A DNA stretch of 64,000 nt from CAWEQO01 sp963811225 (GCA_963811225.1 CAWEQO010000001.1:124001-188000), one strand, 5' to 3'. Positions 16,390 to 25,284 are shown, numbered from the stretch's first letter. The notes: generated by a model from the sequence alone, not told the origin. Translations and numbers: made by a program.

Positions 16390-17067
16390 TTATTTCACCG
16401 TAAAGTCGAAATAGACCGAGAAGACCTTTTCGCCATTGCCGTTGATCAGCTCCCAGGTCGTGCGGTAGCTGCCCTTCTTATCGGGGGCGCTCATGTCGAT
16501 GATCACCTTGACGGTATCATCCGGGCCGACCGTGTAAGGCAGCTTGATCGAGCCTTTCTTCTTGTAGGTTTCCTCACCGCTCGAATATCGGAAACGGTAA
16601 TCGGTGTTCCAGGTATTGTAGCCGGTGTTCTTCAGTGTCCAGCTCATATCGAAGTCTTCGCCGGGGGAGAAAACCTTACCGTCGGATGGGGACTGAGATA
16701 CGTATTGGGCCTGATCGCGTGTGCGAGTAGGGGTAACCGACGGCGTAACCGTAAAGGTGTTCGACGGGGTGAAAGTCGGCAGCGTGAATCCGGTTGCAGT
16801 GGCGATCGGCGTAGAGGTAGCCACCAGCTCCATCCCTTCAGTCCCCGGCCCCGGCGTCACTTCGCCCGGCTCGGGGGTCCAGGTAGGCGGCATGCTGCGC
16901 GGCGTCGCCGTAGATGTAGGGATCACTACCGCAGCCGGCATTGTCGGCGGCGGGAAGGGGTTGAGGGATGAACCGGGATTGGTGAAAATTTGCAGGAAGA
17001 TCACCCCGATGATCACAACCGCGATAAGTGTAACGATAGCGAGGATGTCCCAGATGGAGAACTTCAT
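16390..17067 (-). CDS. Membrane protein with NBR1-like Ig domain
   Basis: 225 residues. One N-terminal membrane helix (about 7-28), then a long Pro/Thr/Ser linker (about 30-115). The C-terminal domain (about 118-225) resembles the NBR1 central (FW) Ig-like fold: FDMSWTLKNTGYNTWNTDYRF and a YTVGPDDTVKVIIDMSAPDKKGSYRTTWEL block. In bacteria this domain often ends extracytoplasmic binding proteins. The linker resembles those of the other membrane proteins here. Monocistronic, with its own terminator. Function unknown. Confidence 0.82.
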   Translation of the reverse strand: MKFSIWDILAIVTLIAVVIIGVIFLQIFTNPGSSLNPFPPPTMPAAVVIPTSTATPRSMPPTWTPEPGEVTPGPGTEGMELVATSTPIATATGFTLPTFTPSNTFTVTPSVTPTRTRDQAQYVSQSPSDGKVFSPGEDFDMSWTLKNTGYNTWNTDYRFRYSSGEETYKKKGSIKLPYTVGPDDTVKVIIDMSAPDKKGSYRTTWELINGNGEKVFSVYFDFTVK

Positions 17068-17438
17068 CGTCCTTGCCTCCTTGTTAAAGCCTCACAGCAG
17101 TTCCAATGTGATAGATACCTGGGAGTAACGGAAAAGCGCTGTTCATGACTGCACGCCACAGCCACAGACATCACTCTCTGTTACTCCCTAATGTCAGTAT
17201 AGTCAACTTTTAACGCCTGTCAAGAAGCCCTTGCGGATGCCGGCTGCCGCTGCTGGCAAGTCAACCGCCAACCAAAATCATCCCGCGCACGCTAAGTGCG
17301 AGAATCTCTACCTCTATTTTCCACTGGAATCGCTCCGTTTTACTTTGCAATATCCTTTCAAAGCGCAAATTATTGTCATCCAGGCCGCTTGAATAGGGTT
17401 AGAATGAAATAAATACAGCAAAAGGATTCCTCCCCACG
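17068..17438. other. Divergent intergenic region
   Basis: No gene seen between the divergent NBR1-Ig and threonine synthase genes. A 9-bp inverted repeat (GGGAGTAAC at 17121-17129 and its complement at 17180-17188) could be an operator. It lies on the side of the minus-strand gene. Confidence 0.4.
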
Positions 17439-18632
17439 ATGATCGCAACCAAAACCGTATGGCGCAGCTACCTGCTCACACTCGAATGCCCCGGCTGTGG
17501 CCGGACCTACGAACCCGATCAGCTCCAAACCTTCTGCCACGACTGCCAATCGCCGCTGTTGTCCCGCTACGACTTGCCAGCCATCAAGGCCGCCCTCACC
17601 CAAGAACAACTCGCCTGTCGCCCGAAGGGCATGTGGCGCTGGCGTGAGATGCTGCCGGTCAAGCGCGCCGAAAACGCCGTCACCCTCGGCGAAGGCGAAG
17701 CGCCCACCCTGCCGCTGCCGCGCCTGGGTGGGCAGCTTGGCCTTAACGACCTGTACCTCAAGGACGAAGGTATCAATCCCACCGCCAGTTTCAAAGCCCG
17801 TGGGCTATCCGCCGCCATCTCGAAGGCCAAAGAGCTGGGCGTGCAAAAGGTCATCATTCCTACCGCCGGGAACGCCGGGGGCGCCATGGCCGCTTACGCC
17901 GCTCGGGCCGGGATGACTGCCTGCGTGTTTATGCCTGCCGACACTCCCTTCGCCAATCAGCTGGAATGCCGCATTTCCGGGGCCGAAGTGATCCTGGTGG
18001 ACGGCCTGATCAGCGATGCCGCCCGCTTTGCCGATCAGAAGGCCCAAGCCGAGGGCTGGTTCGACCTGTCGACCTTCAAGGAGCCTTACCGCCTGGAAGG
18101 GAAAAAGGTGATGGGCTTCGAGATCGCCGAGAGCTTCGACTGGCAGCTGCCGGATGTGATCTTCTACCCGACCGGCGGCGGCACCGGGCTGGTGGGCATC
18201 TGGAAAGCCTTCCAAGAGCTGGCCGCGCTCGGTTGGCTGGCCGGCAGCCGCCGGCCGCGCATGATCGCCGTGCAGGCGGAGGGCTGCGCCCCGGTGGTTC
18301 AAGCCTTCGAAGCGGGCGCCAAGACCTGCGAGTTCTGGCAAGGCGCCCAAACCGCCGCCTCCGGCCTGCGCGTGCCCAAGAGCTTCGCCGACCGCTTGAT
18401 CCTGGAAACCATCGATCAGAGTCGCGGCGCCGCCCTGGCGGTGAGCGACGCGGCGATCCTGGCCGCTCAGCAAACGCTGGCCGCAGCCGAGGGGTTCTTC
18501 GTCGCGCCCGAAGGCGCCGCTGCCCTGGCCGGGCTGCAAGAAGCCCAGCGGCGTGGGCTGGTGCAGCCGGACGAGCGGGTGGTGCTGCTCAACACCGGCT
18601 CGGGCCTGAAGTACCTCGATCAGCTGCGCTAG
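17439..18632 (+). CDS. thrC: Threonine synthase
   Basis: 397 residues of the PLP fold-type II family. An N-terminal zinc-ribbon-like segment (CPGCGRTYE ... CHDC, about 18-37) is typical of the archaeal/Chloroflexota form. The PLP lysine is in NPTASFKARG, and the phosphate-binding glycine loop is PTGGGTGLVG. It converts O-phosphohomoserine to threonine. The ATG at 17439 has only a weak, distant AAAGGA. No other threonine-pathway gene is nearby. Confidence 0.92.
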   Translation: MIATKTVWRSYLLTLECPGCGRTYEPDQLQTFCHDCQSPLLSRYDLPAIKAALTQEQLACRPKGMWRWREMLPVKRAENAVTLGEGEAPTLPLPRLGGQLGLNDLYLKDEGINPTASFKARGLSAAISKAKELGVQKVIIPTAGNAGGAMAAYAARAGMTACVFMPADTPFANQLECRISGAEVILVDGLISDAARFADQKAQAEGWFDLSTFKEPYRLEGKKVMGFEIAESFDWQLPDVIFYPTGGGTGLVGIWKAFQELAALGWLAGSRRPRMIAVQAEGCAPVVQAFEAGAKTCEFWQGAQTAASGLRVPKSFADRLILETIDQSRGAALAVSDAAILAAQQTLAAAEGFFVAPEGAAALAGLQEAQRRGLVQPDERVVLLNTGSGLKYLDQLR

Positions 18633-19039
18633 CGAGAGGGCTGCCGGCGCAGGGCGAACGCATTCGGTTGAGAGGACCTTGAAAGGGAGCAGAGCAAAGA
18701 GCTGTATGGCTGGATCGCTTTCTGCCCTACCCGAATGCCAGGCGCCCAATTCGATTGGACCGGTTAGAATGGATTGGGCAATGCCGAACGCCGAGATTGG
18801 GGAGAGAGATCTACCGGATAACGAATTGAAGCGGATACCGTTCGCAAATGGAGAAAAAAGGAGAACTGGTGAGCAAGAAAGAGAATTGGCGAGGAATTTT
18901 GGTAGACGAACGTCCAATTTTAGTCGATTTGCGCTGTTTTGCCTTTCGTCTACCGATGGTTCGCAAAGCCGGTACAATCGAGAGCAAAAAAGATGTATAA
19001 TAGCGTAGAGAAGCGGAAACGAGAGATTTTAAAGGCACT
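18633..19039 (+). promoter_or_regulatory. CRISPR leader region
   Basis: About 400 bases before the first repeat, becoming A-rich toward the array. A TATAAT box lies at 18996-19001, about 40 bases before the first repeat. A perfect 10-bp inverted repeat (GGTAGACGAA at 18901-18910, complement at 18945-18954) lies further upstream. Orientation as leader rests on the degenerate repeats being at the other end and on the ATTGAAAC repeat 3' ends. Confidence 0.7.
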
Positions 19040-20648
19040 GTTGGAATCGTTATGCCCCGTCTAAGGGGATTGAAACTTGAGCAGATGCTGCATTGAGCAT
19101 TATCTGCAGCATAGTTGGAATCGTTATGCCCCGTCTAAGGGGATTGAAACTATAGCCGATGACGTGTACACGACTTGCTCGTGCATGGTTGGAATCGTTA
19201 TGCCCCGTCTAAGGGGATTGAAACTGCATGCAGATCTCCGATTGCAATCATTGTCCGATTGTTGGAATCGTTATGCCCCGTCTAAGGGGATTGAAACCTG
19301 AAGTGCATCTGATTCCATCTGACACGGCAGTCGTTGGAATCGTTATGCCCCGTCTAAGGGGATTGAAACTACGAGGTTTCCCTCCAGAAGACTTGTACCG
19401 AATTGTTGGAATCGTTATGCCCCGTCTAAGGGGATTGAAACCACCCAGAGTGATTCCAGGATTGACCCACGGTTGGAATCGTTATGCCCCGTCTAAGGGG
19501 ATTGAAACTGTTCCCATTCAGACGTCTAGAACCATGAAGTCACTGAGTTGGAATCGTTATGCCCCGTCTAAGGGGATTGAAACCTTCATATACCTCGACT
19601 AGATCTCAGTCACCACGACATGGTTGGAATCGTTATGCCCCGTCTAAGGGGATTGAAACTTCAGGCACACGGACTAACTCTATGAACAGTAGTTCATGTT
19701 GGAATCGTTATGCCCCGTCTAAGGGGATTGAAACTATCGACCGGATCTAGTTACCTGGATAGACGATGGAGTTGGAATCGTTATGCCCCGTCTAAGGGGA
19801 TTGAAACTACATGACGGACTACGTGCAAGCTATCGAGCACTGGAAGCAGTTGGAATCGTTATGCCCCGTCTAAGGGGATTGAAACTTCGAAGTTCACGTC
19901 TGAAATCGTCTTGCAGCATGTTGGAATCGTTATGCCCCGTCTAAGGGGATTGAAACTTCGATAGTTCAGGCCAACAGGAGAGTGCAGCTCGGCGTTGGAA
20001 TCGTTATGCCCCGTCTAAGGGGATTGAAACATCGACATTGCAGCGGCATCTCGACACGGCGGCATGTTGGAATCGTTATGCCCCGTCTAAGGGGATTGAA
20101 ACATCGAGGCGTCCAGGATTGCATGCATCGCAAGGCTGTTGGAATCGTTATGCCCCGTCTAAGGGGATTGAAACTTTCACTAACCGTTTCGTCTGTAATT
20201 ATCGCACGTGTTGGAATTGTTATGCCCCGTCTAAGGGGATTGAAACTGCTAGCGACCGTTGTTCGACCGATCCCGCCATGGTTGGAATCGTTATGCCCCG
20301 TCTAAGGGGATTGAAACATACCCGATAGTCAGCCTACGGAGCCAAGTTCAGAAGGTTGGAATCGTTATGCCCCGTCTAAGGGGATTGAAACAACGTTACC
20401 GACGAGGTATCGGTGATGACCGGAGGCGGTTGGAATCGTTATGCCCCGTCTAAGGGGATTGAAACTATAATTATTGCCCCTATTAGGCTTGACACCATGA
20501 GGTTGGAATCGTTATGCCCCGTCTAACCCTTTACAGGGTGCTGCGCGAGGGGATTGAAACGTGTACGTTCCTCCCACTGGCATGGAGTAGCAGTAGTTAG
20601 GTTCTGCCCTGTCTTATCCTTTACGGGCGCTTGCGAGGGGGATTGAAG
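19040..20648 (+). CRISPR. CRISPR array, 20 regular and 2 aberrant 37-nt-type repeats
   Basis: Regular repeat of 37 bases, first copy 19040-19076. It starts GTTGGAATCG, contains CCCCGTCTAAGGGG (4-bp stem) and ends GGATTGAAAC, the 3' end common in type I and III repeats. Repeats start at 19040, 19114, 19188, 19261, 19333, 19405, 19472, 19547, 19623, 19698, 19771, 19849, 19920, 19994, 20066, 20138, 20210, 20281, 20355 and 20429. The copy at 20210 has one C-to-T change. The copy at 20502-20560 carries a 22-base insertion in its centre. A last copy at 20601-20648 is degenerate but carries a related insertion. The 21 spacers are 30-41 bases. No cas gene occurs in the window. Confidence 0.97.
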
Positions 20649-20898
20649 CCGCTGCCGGGCTGCCGGCGCAAGTGGCGCTGACGGGTATATTCTCCTCATG
20701 CTATAATCACCATCACAGCGCGGCCGTCCGAGCCGGTAGAGCAGTCCGGGCAGCCGTTGCAATTTTCACAGGCCGAGGCGCTGCCGGGCTCCACAGGCGT
20801 GCGCGTCAGCATTGCGAAGGCCGGCGCTGTGCGGATTGAGGCCCAGGATTTGAATATGCGGAACCGGAACACGTGCATGCATGGGAAGTGAAATTTCG
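20649..20898. other. Region after the CRISPR array with a possible decayed reading frame
   Basis: A TATAAT box at 20702-20707 (with CTGACG 18 bases before) may drive the next gene. On the plus strand, codons from about 20703 to 20891 give an open, protein-like frame (VRVSIAKAGAVRIEAQDL near its end) with no usual start codon, perhaps the tail of a lost gene. Neither reading is secure. Confidence 0.3.
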
Positions 20899-21375
20899 AT
20901 GAATCGCCCAGGGTCAACCCAGTATCTGCCCAGGCCGCCCCGGCGCCGGACGTTCAGCGTACGCTTGCTGGCCTACGGGCTGTTGTTCTTCGGGGTGATG
21001 GGCTGGCTGCGGGTGGGTCAGACCATCCCCCTCTGGGCCGTCTTGCAGGCGCTGGGCGTGTGGCCCGGACCGCTGTATCTGGCGGTCAGCGGCGCGCTGT
21101 GGGGTACGTTTTCCACGGTCGCTGCAGTTGGCCTGTGGCTCGGCTTGCGCTGGTCGCGCAAGTTCACCATCTTCACCGGTCTCTTCATCGCCGTCACCTA
21201 CTGGATCGACCGCCTGTTCCTTGCGCGCTCCAGCGCAGCCCGCGCCCCCTTGCCCTTCGCCTTGATCCTGACCATCGTGCTGCTGGTGTATGCCTTCACC
21301 GTCTTGCGCAGCGATCCTCGTTTTCAGGCAGTCTCGCTCACGCCCGCCGATTCGAAGGACTTTGAACATCCTTAG
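20899..21375 (+). CDS. Small integral membrane protein
   Basis: 158 residues from the ATG at 20899, which has GGAAG 10 bases before it; an ATG six codons earlier is also possible. A basic N-terminus (PRPPRRRTFSVR) precedes about four hydrophobic helices (LLAYGLLFFGVMGWL, LYLAVSGALWGTFSTVAAVGLW, FTIFTGLFIAVTYW, FALILTIVLLVYAF). The next gene follows in the same direction. I recognise no family. The gene lies right behind the CRISPR array but has nothing Cas-like. Confidence 0.75.
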   Translation: MNRPGSTQYLPRPPRRRTFSVRLLAYGLLFFGVMGWLRVGQTIPLWAVLQALGVWPGPLYLAVSGALWGTFSTVAAVGLWLGLRWSRKFTIFTGLFIAVTYWIDRLFLARSSAARAPLPFALILTIVLLVYAFTVLRSDPRFQAVSLTPADSKDFEHP

Positions 21376-21423
21376 AATCTTTCAAGCATGGCCAAATCGA
21401 TCCATTTTCACGGCAAGGACAAG

Positions 21424-22041
21424 ATGAACGAAAAAGAAATTGAAGCCAAATTCTACCTCTCCAACCTCGACGGCCTGCGCCGGCGTTTGGAGCAGTCCGG
21501 CGCTGAGCTGGCCAAGCCGCGCGTGCGAGAGATCAACTTGCGCTTCGACACGCCCGGTCAGGCCCTGTCGGCTCGCGGTCAGGTGCTGCGCTTGCGCCAG
21601 GATTCGGCGATCCGCATGACCTACAAGGGCCCCGCCGAAGCCGGGCAGAGCGTGGCGGTGCGCCGCGAGATCGAATTCCAGGTCAGCGATCTGGAAGCCG
21701 CCACTCACCTGCTGGAGGCCCTCGGCTACGAGGTGATGGTCATGTACGAAAAGTTCCGCACCACCTACCACTTCGGCGGCGCAGAGATTACCCTGGACGA
21801 GATGCCCTACGGCAGCTTCTCCGAGATCGAAGCGCCCGACGCCGAGACGATCCACACCCTCGCAGATCAACTCGGCCTGGATTGGGAGGCGCGCATCAAC
21901 GCCAGCTACCTGGACTTGTTCCGGCGTCTGAAAGCGAACCGCCAGCTGCAGGCCCAACACCTGAGCTTCGCCGAGCTGGAGGGTCTTTCCTTCTCCCCCG
22001 AAGACCTGAATGTTCGTGCGAGCGACAAGCCGCGAGCGTAA
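21424..22041 (+). CDS. CYTH domain protein (class IV adenylate cyclase / thiamine-triphosphatase-like)
   Basis: 205 residues. The ExExK signature of the CYTH superfamily is at the start (EIEAKF), followed by basic and acidic tunnel residues (REINLRFDTP, VLRLRQDSAIRMTYKGP, RREIEFQVSD, EKFRTTYHFGGAEITLDEMPYG, EIEAP). The family binds triphosphate substrates with Mg; proteins of this branch are often annotated CyaB. The start at 21424 follows AAGGACA and places the motif at the usual distance; an ATG at 21388 is possible. The last residues PRA are shared with the convergent gene through a palindrome. Confidence 0.85.
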   Translation: MNEKEIEAKFYLSNLDGLRRRLEQSGAELAKPRVREINLRFDTPGQALSARGQVLRLRQDSAIRMTYKGPAEAGQSVAVRREIEFQVSDLEAATHLLEALGYEVMVMYEKFRTTYHFGGAEITLDEMPYGSFSEIEAPDAETIHTLADQLGLDWEARINASYLDLFRRLKANRQLQAQHLSFAELEGLSFSPEDLNVRASDKPRA

Positions 22042-22046
22042 CGCAC

Positions 22047-22137
22047 AGCCGCAGGACACTAAGAGACAGCAAAGGCGCAAGAGGTTGGTTATTTCCAAAC
22101 CTCTTGCGCCTTTGCTGTCTCTTAGTGTCCTGCGGCT
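22047..22137. terminator. Perfect 40-bp palindrome between convergent genes
   Basis: Arms 22047-22086 and 22098-22137 pair perfectly around an 11-base loop. With a few mismatches the pairing continues outward over both stop codons, to about 22025 and 22157. Probably a bidirectional terminator. Confidence 0.85.
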
Positions 22138-22141
22138 CGCG

Positions 22142-22891
22142 TCAGGCTCGCGGCTGCTTCTTCCCCACCGAAGCCAGGTAGATCACAAACTGCTGCTCCC
22201 CATCCACCGCCAGCGCCTGGTTCAGCTCGTCGTCCTTGAAGTGGGCGATGGCGCACGCACCCGCGCCGATGTTCTCGGCCGCCAGGTACAAGTTCTGGCA
22301 AACGTGCCCGGCATCCAGGTGCAGGTAGCGGTAGCCACGCTGGCCGTAGCGATACACCATCCGCTCCATGACCGCCACCCAGATGAACGTCGCAGCGCTG
22401 GTGCGCACCTGGTTCTGGTTGTCGCACGCCTGGGTGATCTGCTCGTTGATTTCATCCGACAGGTTGGCCGGCAGCAGGGACTGCTCGATCGCCAGGTAGC
22501 GGTACAGCCCCGGCTGCAGCCCTTCCACCCGATTGGCCAGCACGTAGGTCTCGAAGGCGTGCCGCGCCCCGGCAGACGGCACCGTGCGCGCCGTGGAAGG
22601 CCGTGAGGAGATGCGCTTGACCCCTTGCGAAATCCACAGCAAGTAAGCCAGCTCTTCCAGGGTCAGCGGCTGCCCGGTGTAGTTCCGGATCGTTCGGCGC
22701 TGTTCCACGGCCTCCCGCAGGCTCATCTCGGGGGCCTGGATATCGCTTGGCTTGGGCAGCGGGATCCGTTGCGCGTCTTGCGGGAAAGGCAGTTCGAGCG
22801 GCGGCATGGGCTGCCCCTGCTCCGCTTGAGAGGGGCCGAGGGCTTTTAATTCGGTCTGGCGCATGAATTCGGGCCCGATGGGGTCTGACAT
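22142..22891 (-). CDS. SagB/ThcOx family nitroreductase-type dehydrogenase
   Basis: 249 residues with the FMN-nitroreductase fold of the SagB-type oxidoreductases: LREAVEQRRTIRNYTGQPLTLEELAYLLWISQG (FMN phosphate binding), PSAGARHAFETYVLANRVEGLQPGLYRY and GHVCQNLYLAAENIGAGACAI. SagB proteins oxidise azolines in peptide natural products, but stand-alone members like this are common and of unknown substrate. No cyclodehydratase or precursor gene is adjacent. Its stop lies in the palindrome shared with the CYTH gene. The PIG-L gene begins 16 bases upstream on the same strand. Confidence 0.88.
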   Translation of the reverse strand: MSDPIGPEFMRQTELKALGPSQAEQGQPMPPLELPFPQDAQRIPLPKPSDIQAPEMSLREAVEQRRTIRNYTGQPLTLEELAYLLWISQGVKRISSRPSTARTVPSAGARHAFETYVLANRVEGLQPGLYRYLAIEQSLLPANLSDEINEQITQACDNQNQVRTSAATFIWVAVMERMVYRYGQRGYRYLHLDAGHVCQNLYLAAENIGAGACAIAHFKDDELNQALAVDGEQQFVIYLASVGKKQPRA

Positions 22892-22907
22892 GGGTGATTG
22901 TTCTCCT

Positions 22908-23829
22908 CTATGTGGTTAGTTTTTCCTCTTCAGCAGGCTGCAGTTCCTGCTCGACGGTGACGCCTTGGAACAGATCGTGCAAAATGCGGCCTTTTTCCGG
23001 CTTGGGATAGGCTTGCATGAAGGTCTCGCGGGTGGCGAGCAGCTTGCGCGCCCGCCCGAGCAGCCCTTGGAACAGCATCCCACCACCCTGACTGGCATGA
23101 CAGGCGGTCGCCCGATCGCGCACGTCTGCCACCGGGCGAAAATCGACCATGGCGTGCACCGGGAACTGTACCTCCGAGATCGCCGCCAGGTCGATATCCT
23201 GATTGCGTCCGGTCCGCCGCGGGTCCTTCCCAAACAGCGGCATCAGCCGCACCGCCAGGCGCAAGAAGCCGTGCGGAATGACGTGGAAGAACAGGCGCTG
23301 CGGCTGGTACGGCGGCAGTTCGTCCGGGTAAGCCTGCGGGTCGCCGGCGGCATAGAATGCATGCACCGTGGCGTTATGGATCGCGATGTGATCCGGGTGG
23401 CGGTAGCCGCCAATCGGGTCAAAGGTGATCACAACTTGCGGCTTCAGGCGCCGGATCCAGGCGGTGATCTCGCCGGCGACTTGATCGAGCGGCTGGGCGA
23501 CCAGCGCGCGCGGGTGCTGGTTATCGGGCGTGCCGGGCATACCCGAGTCGCGGTAGTCGAGGAAGTGTACGCCTGAAAGCCCTAAAACCCCGGCTGCGCA
23601 GCGCAGCTCGGACTCGCGCACCTCGGCCTTTGTTGCGTGGCCCTGCATATACTCCGTGATCGATCTCGCCCACCTCGCCGCGCGTGGCGCAAACCAGGTG
23701 CACCTTTACCCCGCGCCTTGCATACAGCGCCAGTGTCCCACCGATGCCAAACGTCTCGTCGTCTGGATGAGCCAAAACAGCCAGCAAAGTTGGCGCGGCC
23801 TGTACGTTTCCGTTGTTTCGTTCTACCAT
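22908..23829 (-). pseudogene. PIG-L/LmbE family deacetylase, frameshifted
   Basis: Zn-dependent N-acetyl-sugar deacetylase family. The N-terminal part from ATG 23829 has the metal motif AHPDDETFGIGGT. The frame breaks near 23655 after EIDH, and the +1 frame continues with the family's YMQGHATKAEVRESELRCA block, through GYRHPDHIAIH (second metal motif) to the stop at 22908. The combined length is one base over a multiple of three; removing one G of the GG pair (coding GATCACGGAG to GATCACGAG) restores about 306 residues. This may be sequence error or a recent mutation. It lies 16 bases before the SagB-like gene, probably in one operon. Confidence 0.88.
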
Positions 23830-23916
23830 TATCGTTTATCCATCCCTTCGATAATTCTTGGTCTATTATACCGAATTGTTCGCAAAGCAAAGAGCGGCCC
23901 AGGCGGGCGGCTCTCT

Positions 23917-25071
23917 TTAGTACTGCCGCACGTCCGGATCCACTTCCTGCGACCAGGCGTTGATCCCGCCGCGCAGGTTGCGGGCCTGTTCGAAGCCGGC
24001 CTGGTGCAGGAACTCGACCGCTCGGCTTGAGCGCTGACCTGACCGGCAGAATACCACAATGTCTTGAGAAGGATGCAGTTCCTCCAGGCGATCCGGCAGC
24101 TGATCCAGCGGGATCATCTTGGAATTCGGCAAATCGGCGATCATCCGCTCCACCGGCTGGCGCACGTCCAGCAGCAGCGGCGGGTTGAGCTCTTGCAGCC
24201 GCTTCGCCAGCCGGCGCGGCGTGATGTCCCACGGCGACTGCGCCTCCTCCTCCGGGATCTCCTTTATCGGTGCGCCGCAGAAATCCTCGTAGTCGATCAG
24301 CTCCGTGATCTCGGGATGCTCTCCACACACTTTGCAGGCCGGGTTCTTGCGCAGCTTCACGGTCATGAAGCTCATCTCCAGGGCGTCATACAGCAGCAGC
24401 TTGCCGGTCAGCGGCTCGCCGATGCCCAGGATCAGCTTGAGCGTCTCGGTGGCTTGCAGCGTGCCGACCGTGCCAGGCAGCACACCGAACACGCCTGCCT
24501 CCGAGCAGCTGGGGGTCGAGCCGGGCGGCGGCGGTTCCGGGAACAGGCAGCGATAGCAAGGGCCCTCGTGCGCGTCAAACACGCTCACCTGGCCCTCGAA
24601 GCGGAAGATTGAGCCGTAGACGTACGGCTTGCCGGTAAACACAGCCAAATCGTTGATCAGGTAGCGGGTAGGGAAGTTGTCGGTTCCGTCGACCAGGATA
24701 TCGTAAGGCTCGGCGATCTGGCGGGCATTCTCAGACGTGAAAGCCGTGTCGTAGGCGTCTACCTGGATATCCGGGTTGAGCGCCAGCAGCCGCCGCTGAG
24801 CCAATTCCACCTTGGCCTTACCCACCGCCTCGCTGCTGTGCAGCACCTGGCGCTGCAAATTCGAGGTGTCCACCACATCGTAATCCACGATGCCAATACG
24901 CCCTACTCCGGCCGCAGCCAGGTACAGCGCCACCGGCGAACCCAAACCCCCGCTGCCGACCACCAATACCGAAGCCGCTTTCAGCTTGCGCTGGCCTTCC
25001 ATTCCCACCTCGGGAATTAACAAATGACGTGAATAGCGTTTAATTTCTTCGGGATTCAGCTCTGGCAGCAA
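23917..25071 (-). CDS. moeB: Molybdopterin-synthase adenylyltransferase with rhodanese domain
   Basis: 384 residues. N-terminal E1-like ThiF/MoeB domain (about 1-250): YSRHLLIPEVG, the ATP loop VLVVGSGGLGSPVALYLAAAGVG, DYDVVDTSNLQRQ, and zinc cysteines in CYRC and CKVC. The C-terminal rhodanese domain (about 280-380) has active Cys in VFCRSGQRS. The fusion matches MoeZ/Uba4-type proteins that activate and sulfurate small sulfur-carrier proteins for molybdopterin, thiamine or tRNA thiolation. The start is TTG at 25071, with AAGGAGGA 7 bases upstream. No MoaD/ThiS carrier is adjacent. Confidence 0.93.
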   Translation of the reverse strand: MLPELNPEEIKRYSRHLLIPEVGMEGQRKLKAASVLVVGSGGLGSPVALYLAAAGVGRIGIVDYDVVDTSNLQRQVLHSSEAVGKAKVELAQRRLLALNPDIQVDAYDTAFTSENARQIAEPYDILVDGTDNFPTRYLINDLAVFTGKPYVYGSIFRFEGQVSVFDAHEGPCYRCLFPEPPPPGSTPSCSEAGVFGVLPGTVGTLQATETLKLILGIGEPLTGKLLLYDALEMSFMTVKLRKNPACKVCGEHPEITELIDYEDFCGAPIKEIPEEEAQSPWDITPRRLAKRLQELNPPLLLDVRQPVERMIADLPNSKMIPLDQLPDRLEELHPSQDIVVFCRSGQRSSRAVEFLHQAGFEQARNLRGGINAWSQEVDPDVRQY

Positions 25072-25284
25072 GTGTTCCTCCTTGATTTCCTACTATTGTA
25101 CTCTGATTTGGAACAGTCATAGGCGGTTCTATTGGGATAGTTAGCGTTGTCTACCCCCAATCCATCTGCGGATCACCATGCTCCCCAGGCTCGCTCTCAC
25201 CCTCAGCATCACCCTGATTCCATGTTATACTAAATTCGGTTTGCTCCAGAGTTCACATTTTCTGTTTGTGGAGGAACTTCTGAT

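Noticed and set aside
17121..17188. T-box or other leader before threonine synthase
   Set aside because: Only a 9-bp inverted repeat is present, it lies more than 200 bases upstream and nearer the opposite gene, and no T-box sequence is seen.
18679..19008. 109-codon frame upstream of the array
   Set aside because: Low-complexity, no homology signs, and it overlaps the leader with its promoter-like box.
19077..20453. Open frames running through the CRISPR array with repeated peptide units
   Set aside because: They are translations of the repeat itself; unit length and spacer variation show it is a CRISPR array, not a repeat protein.
20696..20917. Minus-strand frame with CENCNGCPDC
   Set aside because: Cysteine-rich look is attractive, but it ends inside a promoter-like box, lacks a Shine-Dalgarno and overlaps the start of the membrane-protein gene.
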